Shown here in pieces: positions 1 to 7,375 of a DNA stretch of 64,000 nt. The DNA is from Blastomonas fulva (GTDB lineage Bacteria > Pseudomonadota > Alphaproteobacteria > Sphingomonadales > Sphingomonadaceae), in assembly GCF_003431825.1 (NCBI RefSeq), contig NZ_CP020083.1, forward strand, positions 3,882,501 through 3,946,500, read 5' to 3'. The translations under genes were made by a program, and so were the position numbers. The notes beneath the pieces were generated by a model. The model worked only from the letters and a program-made list of their open reading frames with translations. It was not told where the DNA came from and did no database searches. Positions within the stretch are counted from its first letter, which is position 1, and each line of letters begins with the position of its first letter.

Positions 1-219
1 TTGGCCCGATGCATGACACGGCTCGACAGTTCGAACCTTATCCAGCTCACATACGGTCGCCACTCGGGGGTGGCCGCACCATTATCCCGCTTGCGGCGGT
101 TACGGGCACAGGAAAGCGAGACCAGTCTTTCGGGCGGCGCTGAACGCCAACAGACATTTCGGTTCGCTTACCTGGATCCACGGAGCTGATCGGGCTCCGG
201 GAGGGCGTAAAGGGTCGGA

Positions 220-1377
220 TCAGGCAGCCTTCATCACGGCTCCCTCGATCACCACACCTGCAGTGGCGTATTTCCACAGCGCGATAAGAAGCTTGCGGGC
301 GAGCGCCACGATCGTCGGCTTCTTGAGGCGGCCGCCGTTGTGCTGCACGCGTTCCTGGAACCAGCGGGCAAGTGCCGAGTCAGGCTGATACCGGATCCAG
401 AGCCAGGACAGCTCGACCATGGTCGTTCGCAGGCGGCTGTTGCCGGCCTTGGATACGCCCTGCTCCTGTCTGATCGATCCGCTTTGCCAGGGTGTGGGAG
501 CAAGTCCGGCATAGGCCGCCAACTGGCGCCGGTTATCAAAATGGCGGAACAGACCTTCTGCGTAAAGGATGGTGGCGAACTCAGGGCCAATGCCCTTGAG
601 GTTGAGAAGCATTGCCGCCGGCGTGTTGGCAGCTTGCTCCGCGATGAGCGTAGCGCGCGCGGCCTCGACGGCTTTGATCTGTTCAATGATCAACTCGAGC
701 CGGTCGAGCTCTCGATCGATCTGCGATCTGACGTGAACTGCAAGAACACGTCCATCGCCAGTTCTGAGATCTTCGAACCGTTCGCGCCGGTCGCGACGTA
801 TCGGCTCATATCCAGTAATGCCTTGCGCAAAGAGCAAGCCTTTGATCCGGTTGATATGCTGGGTCCGCTCGATGATCAGCACCTGGCGCTCACGGCAAAT
901 GCGACGTCTATCTTCGTCTTCGACGCTCGGCGGCCTGACCATCGCGCACACGCGCGGCTCGCCGCGCTTATAGGCGAGCAGCGCACGAACCAGCGCTTCG
1001 CCATCGATCTTGTCGGTCTTTGCCCGGCGGCGCCGGCGCGATGTTGCGATCGACGCCGGGTCGACGACATAGCTCTCAATACCTTCGCGCTCCAACACGC
1101 GGTGGATCCAGAACCCGTCCAGGCCGGCTTCCTGAATAACGATGAAGCCGAACTCTTGCCCGGTCCGAACCCGCGCCTTCTCGCGCAACAGAGCAAAACG
1201 CTCCATCAACCCGGCAACGTCACCGGCACGGACAATATGCTTCGACATCCGCTCGCCAGCCCCTGGCGACAAGGACGTGACCAGCCAAGTCGATTTACTC
1301 AGTTCCATCGAAACGAAGATCGCGCCAAGATCTATACGGATAGCGGCAGGCGCATGGGGTTGATCAGCTGCAAGCAT
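220..1377 (-). CDS. IS110-family transposase (DEDD recombinase)
   Basis: This 385-residue protein is the recombinase of an IS110-type element. The N-terminal RuvC-like DEDD domain shows acidic residues at E26 (MELSK), E83 (QEAG), D106 (VVDP) and D122/D125 (KTDKID). The C-terminal transposase_20 part has the YAGLAPTPWQSGSI stretch carrying the serine typical of the family. I chose the ATG at 1377 over a longer reading because GGAGGT lies 5 bases upstream. The frame is intact, so the enzyme may be active. The gene sits in an island next to an IS91 element. Family assignment is secure; target and bridge RNA are not resolved. Confidence 0.9.
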   Translation of the reverse strand: MLAADQPHAPAAIRIDLGAIFVSMELSKSTWLVTSLSPGAGERMSKHIVRAGDVAGLMERFALLREKARVRTGQEFGFIVIQEAGLDGFWIHRVLEREGIESYVVDPASIATSRRRRRAKTDKIDGEALVRALLAYKRGEPRVCAMVRPPSVEDEDRRRICRERQVLIIERTQHINRIKGLLFAQGITGYEPIRRDRRERFEDLRTGDGRVLAVHVRSQIDRELDRLELIIEQIKAVEAARATLIAEQAANTPAAMLLNLKGIGPEFATILYAEGLFRHFDNRRQLAAYAGLAPTPWQSGSIRQEQGVSKAGNSRLRTTMVELSWLWIRYQPDSALARWFQERVQHNGGRLKKPTIVALARKLLIALWKYATAGVVIEGAVMKAA

Positions 1378-1414
1378 GGTTACCTCCACAGAGTTAAGGA
1401 TCAGCAACCGCATT

Positions 1415-1429
1415 CTGACAGAGTGTCAG
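1415..1429. repeat. Perfect small hairpin upstream of the IS110 transposase
   Basis: CTGACA and TGTCAG form a perfect 6-bp stem around a GAG loop, 38 bases upstream of the transposase start codon. It lies in the only non-coding segment where a bridge RNA of the IS110 group would be expected. The fold is too short on its own to prove such an RNA. Confidence 0.4.
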
Positions 1430-1528
1430 CCGCTATCCACCCTCGACATGGGATCTTTGGGGTCGGTAAAAGAATTTCCGGTTCTGGCGCAATTGCTGCC
1501 ATAGCTGCCTGACCGGTTTTGTGAAGGG

Positions 1529-1550
1529 TTTCGGGCGCTTGCGTACGAAA
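1529..1550. repeat. Putative oriIS hairpin of IS91 copy 1
   Basis: TTTCG (1529-1533) pairs with CGAAA (1546-1550), with further partial pairing of GCGC and GCGT inside. Copy 2 has a stem at the same place with a different inner sequence, and the distance to the shared GAACCCGCGG is 13 bases in both. This fits the hairpin that rolling-circle IS91 transposases recognise at the origin end. Confidence 0.55.
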
Positions 1551-1815
1551 GCCTCCAGTGCAGGAACCCGCGGGCCCCGCGCGCAGGTCTATGGGTAAAG
1601 CGGCTTTGGGATGGTTTTTGCGGGTAAGCGCAGCCGATCCGGCGGTGTCGCTGTTGGCCTGATCAACGTGATTTTGTGCGGTGTCAGACTGCTAGCGGCG
1701 TTGGTTTTGCTGGCCAGTGTGCCCTGCGCCCGGCTTAAATCCGGGATGGGCACGCGCTGGGTCATCGGTCGGGACACCATGGGTCCGACCGTCGTGCAGG
1801 GCGAGCCATGCCGGA

Positions 1816-3009
1816 TCATGGCGCGTGTCTCCGGGCCGAGGATACTGGGGGTGGCGGTGCACGCGGTTGGTAGCAACGGGCAAAGGTCTCGATGATGGTC
1901 ATGTGCCCGCCGCAGCATGGGCATGGCGGGCGATGGTCGGGCGGTTCTTCCGGTTCGGGCTCCTCGACCGGCGCAGCGCCCCCCAGGAGACTGCGGGCGA
2001 GCGCCATGGCGTCCTTGTGCGTCGAACTGGCGAGCAGGCCGTAATGCCGGATGCGATGGAAGCCGCGCGGCAGGACGTGGATCAGGAAGCGGCGGATGAA
2101 CTCGTCCGTCGCCAGCGTCATGACCTGCTGGCGTTCAGCCCCGCTGCGACGGTAATCCTTGTAACGGAACGTCACGCTGGCATCGTCGAAGGCAAGGAGC
2201 CGCTGGTTCGAGATGGCGACGCGGTGGGTGTAGCGCGAGAGATAGGCCAGCACCGCCTGCGGCCCGGCAAAAGGCGGTTTGGCGTAGACCACCCAGCGCT
2301 TCTTCCGGATCGGCGACAGATGCCGGAGGAAGACCTTGCGTGTCGCGAGGCCCGCCAAGGTGTTGAAGAAGGCCAGCTTGCCGGCATCGTACAATGCCAG
2401 CAGCCGGGTGAGGAACAGCCGGCGGAACAATGCGCCCAGCACACGCACTGGTAGAAGGAACGCCGGGCGCGACGAGACCCACCGCTTGCCGTCTGGCGTG
2501 ATACCCCCGCCGGGCACGATCATGTGCACATGCGGGTGATGGGTCAGTGCCGATCCCCACGTATGCAATACGGCGGTGATGCCGACGCGCGCGCCGAGGT
2601 GCCTGGGATCGGCGGCGATGGTCAGCATCGTGTCCGCAGCCGCGCGGAACAGCAGGTCATAGACCACCGCCTTGTTCTGCCACGCGATATCCGCGACCTC
2701 GGCCGGCAGCGTGAACACGACGTGGAAGTATCCCACGGGCAGCAGATCGGCCTCGCGCGCGGCCAGCCAGGTGCGCGCCGCCGCACCCTGGCACTTGGGG
2801 CAATGCCGGTTGCGGCAGGAGTTGTAGGCGATCCGCCAGTGCCCGCAGTCGTCGCAGGCCTCGACGTGACCGCCAAGGGCTGCGGTGCGGCAGGTCTCGA
2901 TCGCCGTCATGACCTTGAGCTGGCCGAGGCTCAGATGGCCGGCATGGGCTGCGCGATACGCGGGCCCGGCACTCCGCAAGATGTCGGCGACCTCGATCGA
3001 GGTGCGCAC
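1816..3009 (-). CDS. IS91-family rolling-circle transposase (Y2, HUH)
   Basis: This 397-residue protein is a replicative transposase of the IS91 family. The N-terminal zinc-binding region has paired cysteines (CDDCGHW at about 52 and CRNRHCPKC at about 65). The HUH metal motif appears as HHPHVHM at about 157, and the two catalytic tyrosines as YLSRY at about 256. A second cysteine cluster, CPCCGG, lies near the C-terminus. The start codon is GTG, 4 bases after the stop of the upstream recombinase, which suggests translational coupling. The first 100 residues differ from copy 2 at about 13 positions. The frame is intact. Confidence 0.93.
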   Translation of the reverse strand: MRTSIEVADILRSAGPAYRAAHAGHLSLGQLKVMTAIETCRTAALGGHVEACDDCGHWRIAYNSCRNRHCPKCQGAAARTWLAAREADLLPVGYFHVVFTLPAEVADIAWQNKAVVYDLLFRAAADTMLTIAADPRHLGARVGITAVLHTWGSALTHHPHVHMIVPGGGITPDGKRWVSSRPAFLLPVRVLGALFRRLFLTRLLALYDAGKLAFFNTLAGLATRKVFLRHLSPIRKKRWVVYAKPPFAGPQAVLAYLSRYTHRVAISNQRLLAFDDASVTFRYKDYRRSGAERQQVMTLATDEFIRRFLIHVLPRGFHRIRHYGLLASSTHKDAMALARSLLGGAAPVEEPEPEEPPDHRPPCPCCGGHMTIIETFARCYQPRAPPPPVSSARRHAP

Positions 3010-3013
3010 CGGT

Positions 3014-3931
3014 TCAACCGGGCGGCGATGCCGTTCGCTTGGGGCCTTCCATCAGGCTGAAGATGCGGTCGAGCGGGCTCGCCACCGCCTGCATCGTCCT
3101 GGTCGATACCTTGGTGTAGATGGCGGTGGTACCGATCTTGGTGTGCCCAAGCAGGACCTGGATCACGCGGATGTCGACATCCTGCTCGAGCAGGTGAGTG
3201 GCAAAGCTGTGGCGCAGGGTATGCGGGCTCACGCGTTTGCGGATCCCGGCGAACTCAGCCGCCTCATGCACGGCGCGGTGCAACTGGCGTGCCGAGATCG
3301 GGTCGGTGCAACTGCGCCCCGGGAATAACCAGCCGTGCGGTAACATGACCCCGCGCCGCTTGCCTTCACGCCACCATTGCCGAAGCAGATCCAGCAGATG
3401 CGGCGAGAGCATGGCGTTACGATCCTTGCGCCCCTTGCCCTGCTCGACCCGGATCAGCATGCGCGTGCTGTCGATATCGTCAACCTTCAGGTGGGCAATC
3501 TCGGACACGCGCAGACCCGCGCCATAGGCCACGCCGAACGCTGCCTTGTACTTGATGCCCGGTGCAGCCTCGATCAGCCGCGCAGCCTCCTCGACGCTCA
3601 GAACCTCGCGCAGCTTGGGTGTGCAGCGAACGACAACAAGTCCCAGTGCCATCTCCGGCCGCTTGAGGGTTATACCGAACAGGAAACGCAATGCCGATAC
3701 AGCCCCGTTGATGGTTGCTGGACTGATGGCACGCTCATGCTGAGCGATCTGATAGCGCCGGAGGTCTTCGATCGTGGCCGTATCGGGTGGTCGGCCGAGA
3801 AACGCGGCAAATGACCGGACGTGCCGGATATAGTCCTTCTGCGTGTGCTCCCCAAAGCTACGCATCGTCATGTCCTGCAACATACGCTCGCGCAAGGCAT
3901 TGTTCGGGGCAGCGGTAGTGATGGTATCCAT
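3014..3931 (-). CDS. IS91-associated tyrosine recombinase
   Basis: This is a 305-residue XerC/D-like recombinase. It has an N-terminal SAM-like core-binding domain (about 10-95) and a catalytic domain with R in GAGLRVSE, K in EQGKGRK, the HTLRHSF box, H in LLGHTK and the nucleophile Y in TAIYTK. A recombinase gene ahead of the Y2 transposase is known from a subgroup of IS91 elements, where its role is unclear. The ATG at 3931 follows an AAGGA Shine-Dalgarno 7 bases upstream; that sequence is embedded in a hairpin (3937-3957). It is far more diverged from copy 2 than the transposase is. Confidence 0.9.
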   Translation of the reverse strand: MDTITTAAPNNALRERMLQDMTMRSFGEHTQKDYIRHVRSFAAFLGRPPDTATIEDLRRYQIAQHERAISPATINGAVSALRFLFGITLKRPEMALGLVVVRCTPKLREVLSVEEAARLIEAAPGIKYKAAFGVAYGAGLRVSEIAHLKVDDIDSTRMLIRVEQGKGRKDRNAMLSPHLLDLLRQWWREGKRRGVMLPHGWLFPGRSCTDPISARQLHRAVHEAAEFAGIRKRVSPHTLRHSFATHLLEQDVDIRVIQVLLGHTKIGTTAIYTKVSTRTMQAVASPLDRIFSLMEGPKRTASPPG

Positions 3932-3936
3932 GGTGC

Positions 3937-3957
3937 GTTCCTTTCCGTTGAAGGAAC
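3937..3957 (-). promoter_or_regulatory. Hairpin masking the recombinase ribosome-binding site (copy 1)
   Basis: On the minus strand GTTCCTT and AAGGAAC form a perfect 7-bp stem around a 7-base loop, ending 5 bases before the ATG. The AAGGA Shine-Dalgarno is inside the 3' arm. Copy 2 has a hairpin at the same place with a different but still complementary sequence. Masking of initiation by structure is inference. Confidence 0.6.
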
Positions 3958-4029
3958 TCCACCCTCACAAGCGACTTCGCCGCTCTCAAAGCCTCAACAA
4001 TACTACGCTACGTCACCCCAAGCGACTCT

Positions 4030-4050
4030 CCCGCGAAGCGGGTTCGTGCT
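4030..4050. repeat. Putative terIS hairpin and conserved end of IS91 copy 1
   Basis: CCCGC and GCGGG form a 5-bp stem and are followed by TTCGTGCT. The identical 21-base block occurs at the matching end of copy 2 (24049-24069), while flanking bases diverge within about 10 bp. Confidence 0.7.
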
Positions 4051-4143
4051 CTGGCCCCGCGCCGATCCTACGCGAACGACTGTTTGTGGGTGGAAAGCGA
4101 AATGTCGGCTTTCAGCTTGGCGCACCGGTTATGCGGCTGATGT

Positions 4144-4725
4144 TCAATCGACAAAGACGGGCTCAATCCGACCGCTGGAGAGTTTCCAGATAACGTCCTG
4201 AGGGACCGGCAGGCTCAATGCATCTGTCTGGGACAGCCCGCTGTAGGCGCCTCGGATAATCCGGCTAATCAACCCGTGAGTTACAGCGACGGTTACGCCT
4301 TGCCGTTCTTCCAGCCAGCATTCGGCTCTCTTGAGCGCGGAGTCATAGCTCTCGCCATCGGGTGACTTGAAAAACCAGTCGAATGGTGTGGAGCCATCGA
4401 GCAACCCGGGCTACTGGGCGTCGATGTCGATGTGCGTCAAACCATCCCATGAGCCTAACGACACCTCAGCGAGACGGTCATCACATTGGGCAGCAGGAAG
4501 ATGTGCCGAACCTGCAATGATCGTTGCGGTCTGACGTGTTCTGCCAAGAGGGCTGGTGACGAATAGATCGACTGAGAGGTCTAACTTTGCGAGGCGTTTA
4601 CCTACCGCCTCGGCTTGCTTTGCGCCGGTATTGGTGAGGATAGAGTCCAGCTTTCCTTGGAAACGGCCCTGAGCGTTCCATTCCGTTTCACCGTGGCGGA
4701 TAACATAGATCTCAATCATTGGCAT
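4144..4725 (-). pseudogene. Histidine phosphatase (phosphoglycerate-mutase family), broken by an amber codon
   Basis: The conceptual product is a two-His phosphatase of about 190 residues. It starts MPMIEIYV with the catalytic RHGETEWN box at about residue 11, and has the second catalytic histidine in VAVTHG. A single TAG at 4411-4413 interrupts it after HIDIDAQ; the same frame continues immediately with PGLLDGSTPFDW and runs to the natural end. In this family the position after DAQ is usually tyrosine, so one TAC/TAT to TAG change explains the break. A TTG at 4404 could in theory restart the C-terminal piece, but that lacks the first histidine. ATG at 4725 is the most plausible start; its Shine-Dalgarno is weak. 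Confidence 0.8.
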
Positions 4726-4881
4726 CTTCAGTATGCCGGTTGCACGAGCGTGCGCAAACAATCTTTGATGTCTCGAATGGGGTCGGTTCCTGAACGGCAG
4801 GAAATTGTGACGGATCGAAAAAATCTGCCTTTCGGCTTGCGACCCCTTTGTGGTCATTGGCTCAACGACTATTGGTTTGGC

Positions 4882-5310
4882 ATGCCCACCAAACTGCTCG
4901 CTCTTTTCGTTGTTGTGTTAACTCTGACCGCTTGCGGAAAATGGGAAGCTGAAAGCACCACCAAATCGCCAAGCGGCCGTTTGGATGCAGTAGCTGAATA
5001 CAAGGGCAGTGCCGCATGCTGCAGCGACCATAGCCGTTTGTCCCTGCAAAATAGAGAGGGTGGCACGCTTACCGACCCTGGTGTTGCGGTGGAAGCAACG
5101 AACACACGGCTCAAGGCCCATTGGATCAGCGACGATGACCTGATTGTAGAGGCCTGCAATGCGACCCAAATCTCTGTGAAATCGCGAACAATGCGAGAAC
5201 CAGTCGTGAATTCAGATGGCTCGATCAATGCGGTGCGTATCGAGGTTGTAACGGCACCGAACACGGAGAGGAATGGCAAGATATTCTGCTTAGAATCTCC
5301 AGAAAACTAA
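4882..5310 (+). CDS. Small predicted lipoprotein of unknown function
   Basis: The 142-residue product begins with a lipoprotein signal peptide: a basic N-terminus, a hydrophobic stretch LLALFVVVLTL and a lipobox LTAC with the lipidated cysteine at residue 18. The mature part has an SPSGRLDAVAEYK segment, then a cysteine pair in AACC, and further cysteines in EACNA and FCLES that could form disulfides. I do not recognise a named family. The start at 4882 is chosen because it begins the signal peptide; the frame is open further upstream. Base composition is lower in GC than the core genes, in keeping with the island. Confidence 0.7.
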   Translation: MPTKLLALFVVVLTLTACGKWEAESTTKSPSGRLDAVAEYKGSAACCSDHSRLSLQNREGGTLTDPGVAVEATNTRLKAHWISDDDLIVEACNATQISVKSRTMREPVVNSDGSINAVRIEVVTAPNTERNGKIFCLESPEN

Positions 5311-5641
5311 TATTGCCAGAAAGCTACCCAAGTGCGGCGATGGGATGCAATGCGGCGGCTGGCTGAAAGCTGACATGCGGCTTTAGCCATTTTGTGGCCA
5401 GGACCCGTCATTCAACAACCGGCCCATTTTTTGATCTTCCGGAGTTGGGAATTACTCATCATTTCAGCCGCAGGGGTTGAACGGTGACTTCTGACAGGAG
5501 CTCGCCGTTGGCGATCATGGTCGTGTGACCTCACTAAACGGGCAAGGTTATCTGGAAGCGGCCCGTCTGCGTTGGCATGTGCAAACTTCTTGAGGTGTTG
5601 CCAGCTGAATCACGGCCCTGCTGACGTCTGACGTTTAACAA
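5311..5641. other. Gene-poor spacer with part of a dispersed repeat
   Basis: I see no credible gene here. At 5408-5429 it contains CATTCAACAACCGGCCCATTT, which recurs with few changes at 9450-9471 on the far side of the hscC module. The rest shows no repeat or clear signal. Confidence 0.5.
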
Positions 5642-7375
5642 TTAAATTGCTGGTCGAAACCACTGAAGCAATCTTGCGACGATCTTTACTAGACAAAAGA
5701 GAACGAGGTAAAGCATCGCGGCCAGCGTAAACCTACCAAGCCCATCGCCGGTTTCTTCCCTGAACACCGGCACGGTCCAGTAGAACAGGACAGCTACGAC
5801 ACGCAGGGGCCACTCAATCCAGGCAAAGTAAGCGGGAGTTGCGGCGAGAACCAGGTGCTGGAGGAGAATGGCGAGCGGGACGCACACGAGGAGCATCGGG
5901 GATGGATCGGCCGAGACGCCAATGATCACGACAGTGGCACCCAACATGATGGTCCCGAATGCCAGCGCGTACAACATCACGCGCTTGCGGGGAGGAGCAT
6001 CGTCAATGAATTGGGCCCACGGGTGCCATCCCCGCTCACCGAACCAGCAGCACAGCGCCAGCGGGGCCACAAGCTGGAGCGCCAGACCCCGGTTCACCTC
6101 GAAGAGGATGCATATCGATACAATGCCGGCCCCTATTGGGAACCGGGAGCGGCTCCACCGGGTAGCCGCGTCATCCCATTGAGGCGGCGCACACCGTAGG
6201 TAGATCAATACGGCAAGAGAGGCCGATAGCACGAGCGAGAGGATCAATTGAACGGTCCCCGAAGGGACGGCGGCTAACAGCAGGGGCGAGCCGAACACGG
6301 AGGCGCTTAGCAAGGGCAGATGCGCGTAGATACCATTTGGCCCTTGTTGGTCGTGCAGGCGGCGTGCGATGCGCCGAAGCTCCATTGCGCCGCGGATGAG
6401 AGCATACGACAGCGATATCGAGCCGAGAACGACCAGTGGTATGGCCGCCCCGCCCATGCCCTTCGGCAAAAGGACTAGGGCCGTAAATCCCAGCAAGAAG
6501 GACCCGGCAATCATCAGTTTCCAGAAGTGAAGCGGCAGCCGCCTGGACGCGAGGTAACCCTGCCACCAATCGAAATTGGGCCCGGCCAGGTCTTTCTCTA
6601 TGGTCGGGTGCCAAGTGCGGACAACCGCTAGGAAGTCGGCGACGTCGTTCACCAGTGGCTCTTGGAAAAGGCTTACGCGCGTGCGCCCGGAGCCGCGAAG
6701 CTCTTGAAATGCCCGGTGGTGGGGATGTGAAGGTTTGGCGAACGCCGCCAAGCTCCGGCGATCCTCTTCCCGGTCAAGGACGGCTCGCACGGCATAGCTT
6801 GCCCGCGAGCTTTGCGCCCGATCCCAGCCGAAGTGCTTGATGGAGGGGGAAATCAACGGGTCCGAGGCTGGGATGGCGGCAGCGATCGTGTCTGCCATCC
6901 ACTCGTCCGTTGCCGAAGCGGTATCGACATGCTCCAGTTCCTTGCTGCCAAGGATCTCATGGCCCAGCCGCGCTATTTCGGCGGGATCCCCCTGCAGTTC
7001 GAAAAGCAGCAGATCGAGCTGGGACATGGCCTTTCCAAGCTCACCTTCGCAAATCGGAGGGGGCAAACGCCACTGGTCAGAAGGGCCTTCCCACTGCTCA
7101 TCCACCGCCCATTCTTCCGCATCAAGCTCATCGTCCGCTAGAGGTTCTTCCTCTATCAGAGCTGGCGTGATCGCCTCCGCGGCTTCCTCGTCCCACCAGG
7201 GCGTGTCCACACCCCATTCAAGAGCGTTTTCCAGCGCCTGACGCAGGCGGATGAAGGACGCCGGATCCGCATCGACATCGATGCCCTTCAAGGCGCCGCT
7301 GTAAGCTCGCTTGATCTCGCGGCGATCATCCGTCGGCACGATGCCCAGCACCTGCCAGTCGTCGGCAAGGCTCAC
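5642..7375 (-). CDS. Membrane J-like protein, partner of HscC
   Basis: This 577-residue protein has an N-terminal J-like segment (about 4-50: DDWQVLGI, KRAYSGALKGIDVDADPASF) in which the HPD tripeptide that stimulates Hsp70 ATPase is absent. An acidic linker follows (EEEPLADDELDAEEW). The second half has about eight to ten hydrophobic stretches, so it is probably an inner-membrane protein. The GTG start at 7375 overlaps the hscC stop (GTGA), which argues for translational coupling. E. coli HscC is likewise encoded near the J-proteins DjlB and DjlC. The partner role is inference from this arrangement; the membrane prediction is by eye. Confidence 0.75.
   Translation of the reverse strand: MSLADDWQVLGIVPTDDRREIKRAYSGALKGIDVDADPASFIRLRQALENALEWGVDTPWWDEEAAEAITPALIEEEPLADDELDAEEWAVDEQWEGPSDQWRLPPPICEGELGKAMSQLDLLLFELQGDPAEIARLGHEILGSKELEHVDTASATDEWMADTIAAAIPASDPLISPSIKHFGWDRAQSSRASYAVRAVLDREEDRRSLAAFAKPSHPHHRAFQELRGSGRTRVSLFQEPLVNDVADFLAVVRTWHPTIEKDLAGPNFDWWQGYLASRRLPLHFWKLMIAGSFLLGFTALVLLPKGMGGAAIPLVVLGSISLSYALIRGAMELRRIARRLHDQQGPNGIYAHLPLLSASVFGSPLLLAAVPSGTVQLILSLVLSASLAVLIYLRCAPPQWDDAATRWSRSRFPIGAGIVSICILFEVNRGLALQLVAPLALCCWFGERGWHPWAQFIDDAPPRKRVMLYALAFGTIMLGATVVIIGVSADPSPMLLVCVPLAILLQHLVLAATPAYFAWIEWPLRVVAVLFYWTVPVFREETGDGLGRFTLAAMLYLVLFCLVKIVARLLQWFRPAI

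Larger units (their letters stand above)
200..1527 (-). mobile_element. IS110-family insertion sequence (ends approximate)
   Basis: One transposase gene of the IS110 family defines the element. IS110 elements usually lack long terminal inverted repeats, so the limits cannot be read directly. On the upstream side about 150 bp of non-coding DNA (1378-1527) separates the transposase start from the hairpin end of the neighbouring IS91 element. On the other side nothing recognisable lies between 1 and 219. In this family one non-coding end encodes the bridge RNA; here the likelier candidate is 1378-1527. Confidence 0.45.
1528..4058 (-). mobile_element. IS91-family element, copy 1, with tyrosine recombinase
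   Basis: The element carries a recombinase gene followed by a Y2 transposase, both on the minus strand. Its ends were found by comparison with copy 2 at 21537-24077. At the transposase 3' side both copies have a hairpin with a TTTC/GAAA stem (here 1529-1550), then 13 bases, then GAACCCGCGG (1564). At the other side both have the hairpin CCCGCGAAGCGGG (here 4030-4042) followed by TTCGTGCT. By analogy with IS91 the first would be oriIS and the second terIS. The two elements are about 2.53 and 2.54 kb. Exact terminal bases are uncertain by roughly 15 bp. Confidence 0.8.

Noticed and set aside
1..219. Gene at the left edge of the window
   Set aside because: Short frames only, no start signal or motif; most likely the other flank of the IS110 element.
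4411..4413. Amber codon read as pyrrolysine or suppressed
   Set aside because: No pyl genes or other in-frame TAG sites are seen, and the family residue is tyrosine, one base away from TAG.
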